Assembly (NCBI GenBank): GCA_026989055.1
Contig: JALSKC010000074.1
Location: forward strand, 1-41,158
Source of the DNA: Paracoccaceae bacterium
Lineage (GTDB): Bacteria > Pseudomonadota > Alphaproteobacteria > Rhodobacterales > Rhodobacteraceae
DNA length: 41,158 bases
Direction of reading: 5' to 3'
Made by a program: the position numbers and the translations under genes. This document shows, one piece after another, positions 7,865 through 16,681 of the stretch; position 1 is the stretch's first letter, and the number at the start of each line of letters is the position of its first letter. Under the pieces are notes generated by a model. It was not told the DNA's origin. It saw nothing but the letters and a program-made list of their open reading frames with translations, and searched no databases.

Positions 7865-8650
7865 ATGCAGCCTACGCAATACGAAACCATTCGCCTCTCG
7901 CAGCGCGACGGCATTGCCGTTCTGACCCTGAACCGCCCCGAGGTGATGAATGCGCTCAATACCAGGATGCGGGCCGAGATCCGCCATGCGGTGCGCGCGG
8001 CGGGCCGCAGCGCGCGCGTTCTGGTGATGACGGGCAAGGGGCGGGCCTTCTGTTCGGGGCAGGATCTGGGAGATCGGACGGATGCCGCCAGCGCCGATCT
8101 GGAGCGCACGCTGCGCGACGAATACGAGCCGATGCTGCAGGCTATCTTCGACTGTCCGGTTCCGACGATTGCCGCGGTGAACGGCGCGGCCGCCGGCGCC
8201 GGCGCGAATCTGGCCCTGGCCTTCGATGTGGTGATCGCGGCCCGCTCGGCGATGTTCCTGCAGGCGTTCTCGCGCATCGGCCTGATCCCGGACGCCGGGG
8301 GAAGCTGGTGGCTGCCGCGGCAGGTCGGGCTGGCGCGGGCGATGGGAATGGCGCTGTTCGCCGAGCCGCTCAGCGCCGAGAAGGCCGCCGAATGGGGGCT
8401 GATCTGGGAAGTCGTCGATGATGACGATTTCGCCGAGCACTGGCTCACCCGCGCCGCCCAGCTGGCCCAGGGGGCGACCCTGGCCTACCGCAACATCAAG
8501 ACCGCGCTGCGCCGTTCGTTCGAGAACGGGTTGCAGGAGCAGCTGGCGCTGGAGGCCCGTCTGCAGGGCGAATGCGGCAAGAGCCGCGACTTCCGCGAAG
8601 GGGTTCTGGCCTTCCTGGAAAAGCGGCCGGCGAAATTCGAAGGCCGCTGA
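7865..8650 (+). CDS. paaG: enoyl-CoA hydratase/isomerase family protein, PaaG-like
   Basis: A 261-residue crotonase-fold enzyme. The best match I recognise is PaaG, which isomerises ring-1,2-epoxyphenylacetyl-CoA to the oxepin in phenylacetate breakdown. The features are the oxyanion-hole region GRAFCSGQDL, the stretch FSRIGLIPDAGGSWWLPR, the pair EWGLIWEVVDDDD, and the ending SRDFREGVLAFLEKRPAKF, all close to E. coli PaaG at the same positions. ATG 7865 follows GGGAG by about nine bases. No other paa genes are in the window, so a broader role in fatty or aromatic acyl-CoA turnover is equally possible. It converges with gltA. Confidence 0.8.
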   Translation: MQPTQYETIRLSQRDGIAVLTLNRPEVMNALNTRMRAEIRHAVRAAGRSARVLVMTGKGRAFCSGQDLGDRTDAASADLERTLRDEYEPMLQAIFDCPVPTIAAVNGAAAGAGANLALAFDVVIAARSAMFLQAFSRIGLIPDAGGSWWLPRQVGLARAMGMALFAEPLSAEKAAEWGLIWEVVDDDDFAEHWLTRAAQLAQGATLAYRNIKTALRRSFENGLQEQLALEARLQGECGKSRDFREGVLAFLEKRPAKFEGR

Positions 8651-8663
8651 GCGGTTGCACCGC
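8651..8663 (+). terminator. weak hairpin directly after paaG
   Basis: GCGGT-TGC-ACCGC forms a five-base-pair stem immediately after the paaG stop. It is followed by pyrimidine-rich sequence but not a T-run, so it is only a weak terminator candidate for the convergent paaG/gltA junction. Confidence 0.25.
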
Positions 8664-8706
8664 GCCTCCCTTCCGCCTCACGCTCCCGGAAGCCCTCAAC
8701 GCCCCC

Positions 8707-8756
8707 GGCCCCGGAAGCCCCCCGCCCCGGAAGTTCCCCGGCCTCGGAATCTTCCC
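8707..8756. repeat. three degenerate 16-17-bp tandem units in the paaG/gltA spacer
   Basis: Units at 8707-8723, 8724-8739 and 8740-8756 share a core of CC(C/T)CGGAA followed by C/T-rich bases. The copies have diverged more than the other duplications in the window. They lie 26 bases beyond the gltA stop. Confidence 0.6.
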
Positions 8757-8781
8757 GACGCAGCCCCCCGGTGCGCGCGGC

Positions 8782-10077
8782 TCAGCGGTTTTCGACATCC
8801 ACGTAGTCGCGCATCGCCGGCCCGGTATAGAGCTGGCGCGGCCGGCCGATCTTCATCGCCGGGTCGCCGATCATCTCCTTCCACTGCGAGATCCAGCCGA
8901 CCGTGCGGCTGACCGCGAAGATCGGGGTGAACATCGAGGTCGGGAAGCCCATCGCCTCGAGGATGATTCCCGAGTAGAAATCGACGTTCGGGAACAGCTT
9001 CTTCTCCTGGAAATAGGGGTCGTTCAGCGCCGCCCTTTCCAGTTCCTTGGCGACCTGGAGGGTCGGGTTGTTCTCGATCCCGAGCAGGTGCAGGACCTCG
9101 TCGGCGGACTGCTTCAGAACCTTGGCGCGCGGGTCGAAGTTCTTGTAGACGCGGTGGCCGAAGCCCATCAGGCGGAACGGGTCGTTCCTGTCCTTGGCGC
9201 GGGCGATGAATTCAGGGATCCGCTCGGGCGTGCCGATCTCTTTCAGCATTTCCAGGCAGGCCTGGTTGGCGCCGCCGTGGGCCGGCCCCCACAGGCAGGC
9301 GATGCCCGCGGCGATGCAGGCAAAGGGGTTGGCCCCCGAGGAGGATGCCAGCCGCACCGTGGAGGTCGAGGCGTTCTGCTCGTGATCGGCGTGCAGGGTG
9401 AAGATGCGGTCCATGGCGCGGGCGAGGATCGGGTTCACCTCGTAATCCTCGGCCGGGACGGCAAAGCACATCCGCAGGAAGTTCGAGGCATAGTCCAGGT
9501 CGTTGCGCGGGTAGACGAAGGGCTGGCCGATGGTGAACTTGTAGGCCATCGCCGCGATGGTGGGCATCTTGGCGATCATCCGGATCGTGGCCACCTCGCG
9601 CTGCTCGGGGTCGGAAATGTCGGTGCTGTCGTGGTAGAAGGCGCTCATCGCGCCGACCACGCCGGTCATCACCGCCATCGGGTGGGCATCGCGCCGGAAG
9701 CCGCGGAAGAAGTAGTTCATCTGCTCGTGCAGCATGGTGTGGTGGGTCACCCGTGCCTCGAAGTCTTCCAGCTGGCTGCCGGTGGGCAGCTCGCCATACA
9801 GCAGCAGGTAGCAGACCTCGAGGTAATGGGACTTTTCCGCCAGCTGCTCGATCGGGTAGCCGCGGTGCAGCAGGATCCCCTTCTCGCCGTCGATATAGGT
9901 GATGCTGCTCTCGCAGCTTGCCGTCGAGGTGTAGCCCGGATCATAGGTGAAGATGCCGCCGTCGGCGTAGAGCCGGCGGATGTCGATCACCTCCGGTCCC
10001 ATGGTCGGAGAGAGGATCGGCAGTTCCAGTTCCCTGTCGTGAAAGGTCAGTTTCGCGCTCGGAGTCTCTTCAGCCAT
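8782..10077 (-). CDS. gltA: citrate synthase GltA
   Basis: This cytoplasmic enzyme condenses oxaloacetate and acetyl-CoA to citrate, the entry step of the TCA cycle. The 431-residue protein is the hexameric, NADH-sensitive Gram-negative type by length and motifs: the [23 protein letters not shown]-terminal region (split here: [20 protein letters not shown]), [14 protein letters not shown], the active-site GPAHGGAN and [13 protein letters not shown]. Start 10077 (MAEETP) is chosen over an ATG six bases upstream because the AAAGGGG site is then at a normal distance. It follows gltX in the same direction with a 43-bp gap holding a perfect hairpin, so partial read-through is likely. Confidence 0.96.
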   Translation of the reverse strand: MAEETPSAKLTFHDRELELPILSPTMGPEVIDIRRLYADGGIFTYDPGYTSTASCESSITYIDGEKGILLHRGYPIEQLAEKSHYLEVCYLLLYGELPTGSQLEDFEARVTHHTMLHEQMNYFFRGFRRDAHPMAVMTGVVGAMSAFYHDSTDISDPEQREVATIRMIAKMPTIAAMAYKFTIGQPFVYPRNDLDYASNFLRMCFAVPAEDYEVNPILARAMDRIFTLHADHEQNASTSTVRLASSSGANPFACIAAGIACLWGPAHGGANQACLEMLKEIGTPERIPEFIARAKDRNDPFRLMGFGHRVYKNFDPRAKVLKQSADEVLHLLGIENNPTLQVAKELERAALNDPYFQEKKLFPNVDFYSGIILEAMGFPTSMFTPIFAVSRTVGWISQWKEMIGDPAMKIGRPRQLYTGPAMRDYVDVENR

Positions 10078-10096
10078 CGTCATCCCCTTTCCGGCT

Positions 10097-10113
10097 GCCG
10101 GGCGGGGCCCGGC
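10097..10113 (-). other. hairpin in the gltX-gltA spacer
   Basis: A perfect seven-base-pair GC stem with a three-base loop (GCCGGGC-loop-GCCCGGC) lies between the gltX stop and the gltA ribosome site. It has no T-run, so it is more likely an RNA stability or partial-termination element than a full terminator. Confidence 0.45.
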
Positions 10114-10120
10114 GCGTTGT

Positions 10121-11533
10121 TCAGGCTCGTGCGCCCTGCGCGTCCGTCAGCCGGGCGAGGGTTTCCTCGCGGCCCAGGACGAGCATCATGTCAAAGACAC
10201 TGGGTGTAATCATGCGCCCGGCGAGCGCGGCGCGCAGCGGTCGTGCCAGCTTGCCCAGCCCGAGCCCGCGGGCCTGGGCATGTGCGGTCACGATCCCTTC
10301 CAGCGTTTCGCGCTCCCAGCTAGCATCTTGCAACTGCGGCGTCAATTCTTTCAGTATGCCAATGGATACCGTATCGAGGGCGCCGGCGGCTTTCCGGTCC
10401 GGAACGATCGGGCGGGAGGCCAGGATGAAATGTGCATTTTCGAGAAGCTGCGGGTAGGTCCTTGACCTGTCCTTCAGGCAGTACATGGCCGCGCGCAGCC
10501 CGGCGCGCTGATCCGCGCTCAGGGGGGCCTGGCCGATGGCTGCCAGGTAATCCTCCACCCCGGCCAGGAGTGCCTCGTCATCCATCACGGCCATGTGCCG
10601 GCCGCAGAGGTTTTCCAGCTTCCTGAAGTCGAAGCGCGCCGGCGCCTTGCCGATGCCCGAAAGGTCGAACCACTGGCGCGCCTGTTCGTCGGTGAAGAAT
10701 TCGTCGTCGCCGTGGCTCCAGCCCAGCCGCGCCAGGTAGTTGCGCATCCCGGCGGCCGGGTAGCCCATCTTCCGGAATTCCTCCACTCCGGTGGCGCCGT
10801 GGCGCTTGGACAGCTTCCTGCCGTCCGGGCCGTGGATCAGCGGCACATGCGCCCAGGCGGGCGCCTCCCAGCCGAGGGCCTCGTAAAGCAGGATCTGGCG
10901 GGCGGCATTGGCCAGGTGATCGTCGCCGCGGATCACATGGCTCACGCCCATGTCGTGATCGTCGACCACTACCGCCAGCATGTAGGTGGGCGTGCCGTCC
11001 GAGCGCAGCAGCACCATGTCGTCCAGGTTCCGGTTCTTCCAGGTGACATCGCCCTGCACCCGGTCGCGGATCACGGTTTCGCCCGCGCGCGGGGCCCTGA
11101 GGCGGATGACGAAGGGGGCGTCGGGGTGGGTGGAGGGATCGGCCTCGCGCCAGGGCGAGCGGAACAGGGTGGATTTCCCCTCGGCCCGGGCGGCCTCGCG
11201 GAAGGCGGCGATTTCCTCCTGGGTGGCGAAGCACTTGTAGGCCTTGCCCCGGGCCAGAAGCTGGCGGGCCACCTCGGCGTGCCGTTCGGCGCGGGCGAAC
11301 TGGCTGAGGGGTTCGCCGTCCCAGTCCAGCCCCAGCCAGGCAAGCCCGTCGAGGATCGCCTGCGTCGCCTGCGCGGTGGAACGCGCCCGGTCGGTATCCT
11401 CGATGCGCAGCAGGAAACGCCCGCCGCGCCCGCGGGCATAGAGCCAGTTGAACAGCGCGGTCCGGGCGCCGCCGATGTGCAGCGTGCCGGTGGGCGAGGG
11501 GGCAAAGCGGGTGACGACCGGAGCTTCGGGCAT
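10121..11533 (-). CDS. gltX: glutamate-tRNA ligase GltX
   Basis: A class I aminoacyl-tRNA synthetase that charges tRNA-Glu. The 470-residue protein has the HIGH-type motif in [16 protein letters not shown], the ATP-binding KMSKS equivalent in GRKLSKRHG, and typical [10 protein letters not shown] and [11 protein letters not shown] segments. Length is normal for bacterial GluRS. The ATG at 11533 is preceded by AAAAGGTTAA about ten bases upstream; this ribosome site coincides with the CtrA-like box at 11540-11554. Whether this copy also mischarges tRNA-Gln cannot be read from the window. It is divergent from comEC with a 76-bp shared control region. Confidence 0.96.
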   Translation of the reverse strand: MPEAPVVTRFAPSPTGTLHIGGARTALFNWLYARGRGGRFLLRIEDTDRARSTAQATQAILDGLAWLGLDWDGEPLSQFARAERHAEVARQLLARGKAYKCFATQEEIAAFREAARAEGKSTLFRSPWREADPSTHPDAPFVIRLRAPRAGETVIRDRVQGDVTWKNRNLDDMVLLRSDGTPTYMLAVVVDDHDMGVSHVIRGDDHLANAARQILLYEALGWEAPAWAHVPLIHGPDGRKLSKRHGATGVEEFRKMGYPAAGMRNYLARLGWSHGDDEFFTDEQARQWFDLSGIGKAPARFDFRKLENLCGRHMAVMDDEALLAGVEDYLAAIGQAPLSADQRAGLRAAMYCLKDRSRTYPQLLENAHFILASRPIVPDRKAAGALDTVSIGILKELTPQLQDASWERETLEGIVTAHAQARGLGLGKLARPLRAALAGRMITPSVFDMMLVLGREETLARLTDAQGARA

Positions 11534-11539
11534 GGGGGA

Positions 11540-11554
11540 TTAACCTTTTGGTAA
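11540..11554 (+). promoter_or_regulatory. CtrA-like box between gltX and comEC
   Basis: TTAA, seven bases, GTAA at 11540-11554, flanked by C on both half-sites (TTAAC, GTAACC). This matches the CtrA consensus TTAA-N7-TTAA at seven of eight positions with correct spacing, and sits 55 bp before the comEC start codon. In Rhodobacter capsulatus competence genes used for GTA uptake, including comEC, are reported to depend on CtrA. The same bases contain the gltX ribosome site and form an imperfect inverted repeat, so chance is not excluded. Confidence 0.4.
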
Positions 11555-11609
11555 CCATGTGGGGGCTAGCGTCCGGCTGGTCTAATCAATCGCGGTTGCG
11601 AGGACAAGT

Positions 11610-13700
11610 GTGGCCCTGAGAGACGCCATCGGGCAGGCGCTTGCCGCCCAGCGCGGTCGGCTGCTGTGCTGGGCGCCGGTCTTTCTGGCGATCGGAATCG
11701 GGGGCTATCTTTCCCTGACATGGGAACCGGAATGGCGCCACTGGCTGCTGCTGGGCGCAGCGATGCTGCCCGTCGCCCTGTTTGTCCGGCGCGGACCGGA
11801 AGACTGGCGGCCGCTGGCCGGGGCGGTGCTGCTCGTGGCGGCCGGGGCGGCGCTGGCCGGGGCGCGGACTCATCTGGTCGCCGCGCCGGTCCTGGGGTTC
11901 CGCTATTACGGCCCGCTCGAAGGGAGGATCGTCATGATCGACCGTTCCGCCTCGGATGCGGTGCGGCTGACCCTTGACCGGGTGGTGCTGAGGCGGGTGG
12001 CGCCGGAGAGAACTCCGCTGCGGGTGCGCGTTTCGCTGCACGGGCGACAGGGGTTCATCACCCCGGAGCCGGGACTGACGGTGATCATGACGGCGCATCT
12101 CGCACCGCCGCCCGGGCCGGTGGAGCCGGGGGGGTTCGACTTCCGGCGGCTTGCCTGGTTCGACAGGCTCGGCGCGGTGGGCTACACCCGTGCCCCGGTG
12201 CTCGCGCTGGCCCCCCCCGAGCCGCGCGGCGTCGGGATGCGGATCTATCGGGCGCGGATGGCGCTTTCGGCCTGGGTGCGGGAACGGATGCCGGGCGATG
12301 CCGGCGCCTTCGCCGCCGCGGTGATGACCGGAGACCGTTCGGCGATCGGTCGCACAACGATGGAGAACCTGCGCGCTTCGAACCTGGCCCATCTGCTGGC
12401 CATATCGGGGTTGCACATGGGGCTGCTCACGGGGTTCGTCTTTGCCCTGGCGCGCCAGGCCCTGGTAATGCTGCCGGGGCTGGCGCTGCGTTGCCCGGCG
12501 AAGAAGGTCGCGGCGCTTCTGGCGCTGGCGGCCGGCGCCGGGTATCTGGCGCTTTCGGGCGGGAACGTGGCCACCCAGCGCGCCTTTGTCATGGTTTCGG
12601 TGGTGTTCGTCGCGGTGCTGCTGGAGCGGCGCGCCATCACGCTGCGGGCAGTGGCGGTGGCCGCGCTGATCGTGCTCGCCCTGCGCCCGGAATCGCTGAC
12701 GGAGGCGGGGTTCCAGATGTCCTTTGCCGCGACGGTGGCGCTGGTGGCCGTCTTCGGGGCCCTGCGGGAGTGGCGGGGCTGGCGGGTGCCGCGCCGGTTG
12801 CGCCCGGTGCTGGCGGTGGTGCTCTCTTCGGCGGTGGCCGGGGCGGCGACGGCGCCGGTGGCGGCGGCGCATTTCAACCGGATCGCCGATTACGGCCTGC
12901 TGGCCAATCTGGCCTCGGTGCCGCTGATGGGGCTGCTGGTGATTCCGGGGGCGGTTCTGGCCGCTCTGCTGGCCCCCTTCGGGCTGGGGGAGATCGGGCT
13001 GGCGGTGATGCGCCCGGCGATTGCGTGGATACTGGGCGTCGCAGAGTGGGTCGCCGGGCTGGAAGGAGCGCTGACCCATGTTCCCTCTCCCGGGGCCGCG
13101 CCGCTGCCGATGCTGGCGCTCGGCATGCTGTGGGCGCTGCTCTGGCGCGGTTCGCGGATTCAGCGCGCACCGGGGGTGGCGGTGGCGCTCGGCGGGCTTC
13201 TGCTCTGGGCGCAGGTGGAGCGGCCGGAGGTTCTGGTTTCCGAAACCGGGGGGCTCATCGGCGTGCTCGGGCCCCAGGGGCGGGCCCTGAGCAAGCCGCG
13301 CGGCGAGAGTTTCGCAGCCCGGAGCTGGCTTGAAAACGATGGCGACGGCGCCGATCAGAAGACGGCCAGCGCCCGGCCGGGCCTGCGCGAGGCAGACGGA
13401 ATCCGCCTGTTCCGTGTCGGCGGGCGCTCTCTGGCGCATCTGAGCGGGCGCGGCGCGGCCGGGCGGGTGGCAGAGGCCTGCCGTCGGGCCGAGATCGTGT
13501 TCATGTCGAGCGAGCCGGATCGCGCGGCGCCGGCAGGATGCGAACTCTACCCGCCATCGCGCCTGCGCCGCACCGGCGCGCTCGCCCTGCGGGCAGCGCC
13601 CGGCGGCGCCGTCATTCGGAGTGCCCGGGCGCACAGCAGGCAGCGGCCCTGGACGGGGGCACTCCCGGAACGCCCGGGCCCGGAACGCCCGGGGGGGTGA
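11610..13700 (+). CDS. comEC: ComEC/Rec2 family DNA uptake channel
   Basis: A polytopic inner-membrane protein that passes single-stranded DNA into the cytoplasm during natural transformation; in Rhodobacter it serves GTA-mediated uptake. The 696-residue protein has an N-terminal DUF4131-like region with membrane segments and an OB-like domain (about 95-205), then the competence core with the diagnostic LAHLLAISGLHMGL (about 259-272) and several helices. The C-terminal part (from about 530) holds no HxHxDH metal motif of the metallo-beta-lactamase domain found in longer ComEC proteins. GTG 11610 has a GAGG site upstream. The last residues form a duplicated PERPG repeat produced by a 15-bp tandem duplication. 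Confidence 0.9.
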   Translation: MALRDAIGQALAAQRGRLLCWAPVFLAIGIGGYLSLTWEPEWRHWLLLGAAMLPVALFVRRGPEDWRPLAGAVLLVAAGAALAGARTHLVAAPVLGFRYYGPLEGRIVMIDRSASDAVRLTLDRVVLRRVAPERTPLRVRVSLHGRQGFITPEPGLTVIMTAHLAPPPGPVEPGGFDFRRLAWFDRLGAVGYTRAPVLALAPPEPRGVGMRIYRARMALSAWVRERMPGDAGAFAAAVMTGDRSAIGRTTMENLRASNLAHLLAISGLHMGLLTGFVFALARQALVMLPGLALRCPAKKVAALLALAAGAGYLALSGGNVATQRAFVMVSVVFVAVLLERRAITLRAVAVAALIVLALRPESLTEAGFQMSFAATVALVAVFGALREWRGWRVPRRLRPVLAVVLSSAVAGAATAPVAAAHFNRIADYGLLANLASVPLMGLLVIPGAVLAALLAPFGLGEIGLAVMRPAIAWILGVAEWVAGLEGALTHVPSPGAAPLPMLALGMLWALLWRGSRIQRAPGVAVALGGLLLWAQVERPEVLVSETGGLIGVLGPQGRALSKPRGESFAARSWLENDGDGADQKTASARPGLREADGIRLFRVGGRSLAHLSGRGAAGRVAEACRRAEIVFMSSEPDRAAPAGCELYPPSRLRRTGALALRAAPGGAVIRSARAHSRQRPWTGALPERPGPERPGG
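13664..13693. repeat. 15-bp tandem duplication at the comEC 3' end
   Basis: Units 13664-13678 and 13679-13693 are identical. Because 15 is divisible by three the duplication stays in frame and adds a second PERPG five bases before the stop codon region. Confidence 0.9.
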
Positions 13701-13916
13701 GCCGCGGAGGGCGCAGCAGGGGGGGCGGCGGGAATCGGCTTCCGGCCCGCGGTGCGTGATCGGCCCGCTTTCCGCCGGCCCGGAACCGGAGCGCGAGCAG
13801 CCGCCGCCGGGCGGGCGCGGAGCATCGCTGCGGTGCCGCTGCGGTTCCGTTCGCTGCGCTCCGGCCGGTGCGCTCTGGGAGGCCCACTTCGCCAGCTGCG
13901 CTCCGGCAGCCGCGGT

Positions 13917-14618
13917 TCAGTAGGTGCGGATCAGCCCGACGAGGCGCCCCTGGATCCTGACCTTTCCTTCCGGATAGACCCGGGTTTCGTAGGCCGGGTT
14001 GGCCGCTTCCAGGGCGATCGAGTTTCCGTGGCGGCGGAAGCGTTTCAGCGTGGCTTCGTGATCTTCGACGATGGCGACGACGATATCGCCGTTTTCGGCG
14101 GTGCTGCCTTCGCGGATGACCACCACATCGCCGTCATTGATTCCGGCCTCGATCATCGAATCTCCCTTGACCTCGAGGGCGAAATGGTTGCCGCTGCCCC
14201 GGAGCATGGTTTCGGGGACGGTGATGTTGCTGGCGCCGTCCTCGATCGCCTCGATCGGCATGCCGGCGGCGATCCGCCCCATGATCGGCAATTCGCGCGC
14301 CCGGCCGGTTTCGACCGGCATGGCCGCTGCCGGCCGGGCGGAGAGGTTGCCCTCGATGATACGGGGGGTGAAGCCGCCGCGGGGCGTTGCCTGGCCGGCC
14401 AGGGATTCGGGTAGCTTCAGGATCTCGATCGCCCGGGCGCGATGTGCCAGGCGACGGATGAAGCCGCGTTCCTCCAGGGCGGTGATCAGGCGGTGGATCC
14501 CGGATTTCGAGCGCAGATCCAGCGCTTCCTTCATCTCGTCGAACGAGGGGGGGATCCCGTCGCGCTGCAGGCGTTCGTGGATGAAGTTCAGCAGGTCAAG
14601 CTGCTTGCGGGTCAACAT
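13917..14618 (-). CDS. lexA: SOS repressor LexA
   Basis: LexA represses DNA damage genes and self-cleaves when stimulated by RecA filaments. The 233-residue protein has an N-terminal winged helix-turn-helix (about 1-65, [14 protein letters not shown] to [17 protein letters not shown]), the cleavage site Ala-Gly in IAAGMP (A118-G119), catalytic Ser in GDSM (S154) and catalytic Lys in ATLKRF (K192). The extended linker between the domains (about 75-110) is typical of alphaproteobacterial LexA. It has its own SOS-controlled promoter about 240 bp upstream. It converges with comEC. LexA is also needed for normal GTA production in R. capsulatus, which is known rather than visible here. Confidence 0.96.
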   Translation of the reverse strand: MLTRKQLDLLNFIHERLQRDGIPPSFDEMKEALDLRSKSGIHRLITALEERGFIRRLAHRARAIEILKLPESLAGQATPRGGFTPRIIEGNLSARPAAAMPVETGRARELPIMGRIAAGMPIEAIEDGASNITVPETMLRGSGNHFALEVKGDSMIEAGINDGDVVVIREGSTAENGDIVVAIVEDHEATLKRFRRHGNSIALEAANPAYETRVYPEGKVRIQGRLVGLIRTY

Positions 14619-14784
14619 CTGCGCGTTCCTCCCGATCTTGCGCCTCTCCCATCTTGCGTGCGCGCCTCCCCTGGGCGCGCGTCTTCGGGCGCGTGCCTTT
14701 TCCTTGCCCGGCCCGGGTCCGGCCGGGAGCTGCGCCCGGCTCGGGGGACTCGTCCGGCCCGGCCCGGGCCTTCTCGAAATTGCC

Positions 14785-14826
14785 TGTCTGGCGCTGCTCC
14801 TGTCTGGCGCTGCTCCTGTCTGGCGC
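14785..14826. repeat. 16-bp tandem repeat, 2.6 copies, in the lexA leader
   Basis: Units at 14785-14800 and 14801-14816 are identical, and a third begins at 14817 and matches for ten bases before diverging. The repeat lies in the predicted untranslated leader of lexA, between its promoter and start codon. Confidence 0.92.
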
Positions 14827-14861
14827 CGGCGGAATGTTTCCGGAACGGGCGATCATCAAAT

Positions 14862-14890
14862 GTTCTATTCATGTTCCTGCCCCGTGTCAA
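14862..14890 (-). promoter_or_regulatory. lexA promoter with overlapping SOS box
   Basis: On the minus strand there is a perfect -35 TTGACA (14890-14885), a 17-base spacer and a -10 TAGAAC (14867-14862, four of six matches). The alphaproteobacterial LexA box, GTTC-N7-GTTC read on the plus strand, occupies 14862-14876 and so covers the -10 and the adjacent spacer. LexA bound here would block RNA polymerase, giving the usual autorepression. Transcription would start near 14855. Confidence 0.85.
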
Positions 14891-14972
14891 CCGCGTCCGC
14901 GTTCCGCCGCATGTATCTTCGCGGGTCGCATGGGGGCTCTGCCGGCCGCGGCGCCCTGCCGGTCGCTTCCTT

Positions 14973-15008
14973 CCTTCAGGGGGAGGCAGGCCTTCAGGGG
15001 GAGGCAGG
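14973..15008. repeat. 18-bp perfect tandem duplication just beyond the moeA stop
   Basis: Units 14973-14990 and 14991-15008 are identical (begin CCTTCAGGGGGAGG). They end nine bases from the moeA stop codon. Confidence 0.95.
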
Positions 15009-15017
15009 GGTGGCGGA

Positions 15018-16196
15018 TCAGATCGGCAGGTATTCGACCTCGGAACCGGCCGGGCGCGGGCTGTCGCCGGGCGGGCGGATCAGCAGCGCGTCGGCCTGGG
15101 CGAGCACGCTGAGCAGGGCGCTGTCCTGGCGGGGGAAGGTCGAGATCAGGCCGTCCTTTTCGAGGCGCGCCCGCATGTAATGTTCCCGTGCTCCGTTTTC
15201 CGGCAGATCATGGGCCAGCCGGGCGCGAGAGCGTGGCGCCGGTGCTGGCGGGAGCCCCTGCATCGCATTCAGGGCCGGGAGCATGAACACATGCCCGCAG
15301 ACGATCGAGGACACCGGGTTTCCGGGAACGCCGATCAGGATGCTCCCGCCCAGCTTCCCGGCCATGAGGGGCTTTCCCGGGCGCATGGCGACCTTGTAGA
15401 AGGCCCGCTCCAGCCCCAGCTTCCCGGCGACCGGGCCCACCAGGTCGTGATCGCCGACCGAGGCGCCGCCTATGGTGACGATCAGATCGGCTCCGGCGGC
15501 CTGTTCGAGGACCGCCCGCAGGGAGGATTCGTCATCGCGGGCGATCGGCAGGATCCTCCCCCGCGCCCCGACTCTTTCGGCCAGGGCCTTGAGCCCGTAG
15601 GCGTTGGACGCGATGATCTGGTCCGGGCCGGGGCTTTCCCCGGGCATCACCAGCTCGTTGCCGGTGGCGACCAGCGCCACCTCCGGGCGGCGGGTCACAT
15701 GCAGCCGGTTGATGTTCATCGCCGCCAGCAGCGCCAGGTCGGCCGGGCCGAGCCGGCGTGGCGGGGAGACGCAGGCGCCGGTGCGGAAATCGGCGCCGGC
15801 GGGGCGGATGTGGCGGCTGGCTTCCGGGGGCGTGAGGAGGGTGATGGTGTTGCCGTCGCGTTCCACGTCTTCCTGGATCACCACCCGCTCGGCGCCTTCC
15901 GGCACCGGCGCGCCGGTGAAGATGCGCACCGCCTGCCCGGGCATCACCACGCCGCCGAAGCGCTTTCCGGCAGCGGCCTCGCCGATGATGCGCAGCCGCT
16001 TTCCCTGCCGCGCGTCGGCTTCGCAGATCGCATAACCGTCCATGGCCGAGGCGGCGAAGGGCGGCTGGTCGCGCCGGGCCCGGAGCGGGCGCGCGAGCAC
16101 CCGCCCGGCGGCGTCCTCCAGCGCCACGAGTTCCTCCTCCAGCGGCGTGACGAGGCCGAGGATCAGCTCGAGCGCGCGGGACACAGAGATCAGCAT
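15018..16196 (-). CDS. moeA: molybdopterin molybdenumtransferase MoeA
   Basis: MoeA inserts molybdate into adenylylated molybdopterin to complete the molybdenum cofactor. The 392-residue protein shows the domain order of the family: an N-terminal region with PPFAASAMDGYA (about 45-56), the GAPVPEGAERVVIQED segment, the MoaB/Mog-like domain with GNELV and TIGGASVGDHD, then KVAMRPGKPLMAG and GVPGNPVSS, and a small C-terminal barrel. Its start codon follows the moaC stop without any gap (TAG then ATG), so the two are surely co-transcribed and probably translationally coupled. Confidence 0.96.
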   Translation of the reverse strand: MLISVSRALELILGLVTPLEEELVALEDAAGRVLARPLRARRDQPPFAASAMDGYAICEADARQGKRLRIIGEAAAGKRFGGVVMPGQAVRIFTGAPVPEGAERVVIQEDVERDGNTITLLTPPEASRHIRPAGADFRTGACVSPPRRLGPADLALLAAMNINRLHVTRRPEVALVATGNELVMPGESPGPDQIIASNAYGLKALAERVGARGRILPIARDDESSLRAVLEQAAGADLIVTIGGASVGDHDLVGPVAGKLGLERAFYKVAMRPGKPLMAGKLGGSILIGVPGNPVSSIVCGHVFMLPALNAMQGLPPAPAPRSRARLAHDLPENGAREHYMRARLEKDGLISTFPRQDSALLSVLAQADALLIRPPGDSPRPAGSEVEYLPI

Positions 16197-16679
16197 CTAT
16201 GCGCCCCGGGCCTCGTAGCGTCCGGACTTTCCGCCATCCTTGAGCAGCAGCTGGACGGCCTCGATCCGCATGTCCTTCTGCACCGCCTTCAGCATGTCGT
16301 AGATGGTCAGGCAGGCGAGCGAGACGGCGGTGAGCGCCTCCATCTCCACCCCGGTCTGCCCCGAGGTGCGCACCGTGGCGGTAACCACGACTCCAGGGAG
16401 CCCGGCATCCGGCTCCAGCTCCAGCGCCACCCTGCTGAGCGGCAGCGGGTGGCAGAGCGGGATCAGCTCGGCGGTCTTCTTCGCGGCCATGATTCCGGCC
16501 AGCCGCGCCACCCCCAGAACGTCGCCCTTGGCGGCGGCGCCGGTGCGGACAAGCTCGAGGGTCTCCGGGCGCATGACGACCTGCCCCCGGGCGACGGCGA
16601 CCCGGTCGGTCACCGGCTTGGCGGAGACATCCACCATGTGGGCATCTCCCTTGCCGTCGAAATGGGTCAGCCCGGCCAT
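16197..16679 (-). CDS. moaC: cyclic pyranopterin monophosphate synthase MoaC
   Basis: MoaC converts 3',8-cyclo-GTP made by MoaA into cyclic pyranopterin monophosphate, the first stable molybdenum cofactor precursor. The 160-residue protein has the family motifs [43 protein letters not shown] and the LLKDGGKSG ending, covering the active-site Lys and His residues. Length is normal. It starts two bases after the trpC stop and abuts moeA, so it belongs to the trp run, an arrangement frequent in Rhodobacteraceae. Other moa genes are not in the window. Confidence 0.96.
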   Translation of the reverse strand: MAGLTHFDGKGDAHMVDVSAKPVTDRVAVARGQVVMRPETLELVRTGAAAKGDVLGVARLAGIMAAKKTAELIPLCHPLPLSRVALELEPDAGLPGVVVTATVRTSGQTGVEMEALTAVSLACLTIYDMLKAVQKDMRIEAVQLLLKDGGKSGRYEARGA

Positions 16680-16681
16680 CG

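Larger units (their letters stand above)
14619..15017. other. lexA leader and moeA downstream spacer
   Basis: This 399-bp stretch has no convincing gene. It holds, on the minus strand, the lexA promoter with an SOS box (14862-14890) and a leader of about 235 bases that contains a 16-bp tandem repeat, plus an 18-bp tandem duplication just beyond the moeA stop (14973-15008). Open frames here are low-complexity Arg/Pro/Ala translations and are rejected. Confidence 0.7.

Noticed and set aside
10097-10113. Intrinsic terminator after gltX
   Set aside because: The hairpin is strong but there is no T-run and gltA begins 20 bases later; listed only as a hairpin.
11586-13634. Minus-strand frame of 682 codons opposite comEC
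   Set aside because: Shadow of comEC third-position G/C; composition is His/Arg/Pro-rich and starts within the comEC reading frame region.
13701-13916. Small genes in the comEC-lexA convergent spacer
   Set aside because: Frames through this 216-bp GC-rich stretch are Arg/Pro/Ala low complexity without ribosome sites.
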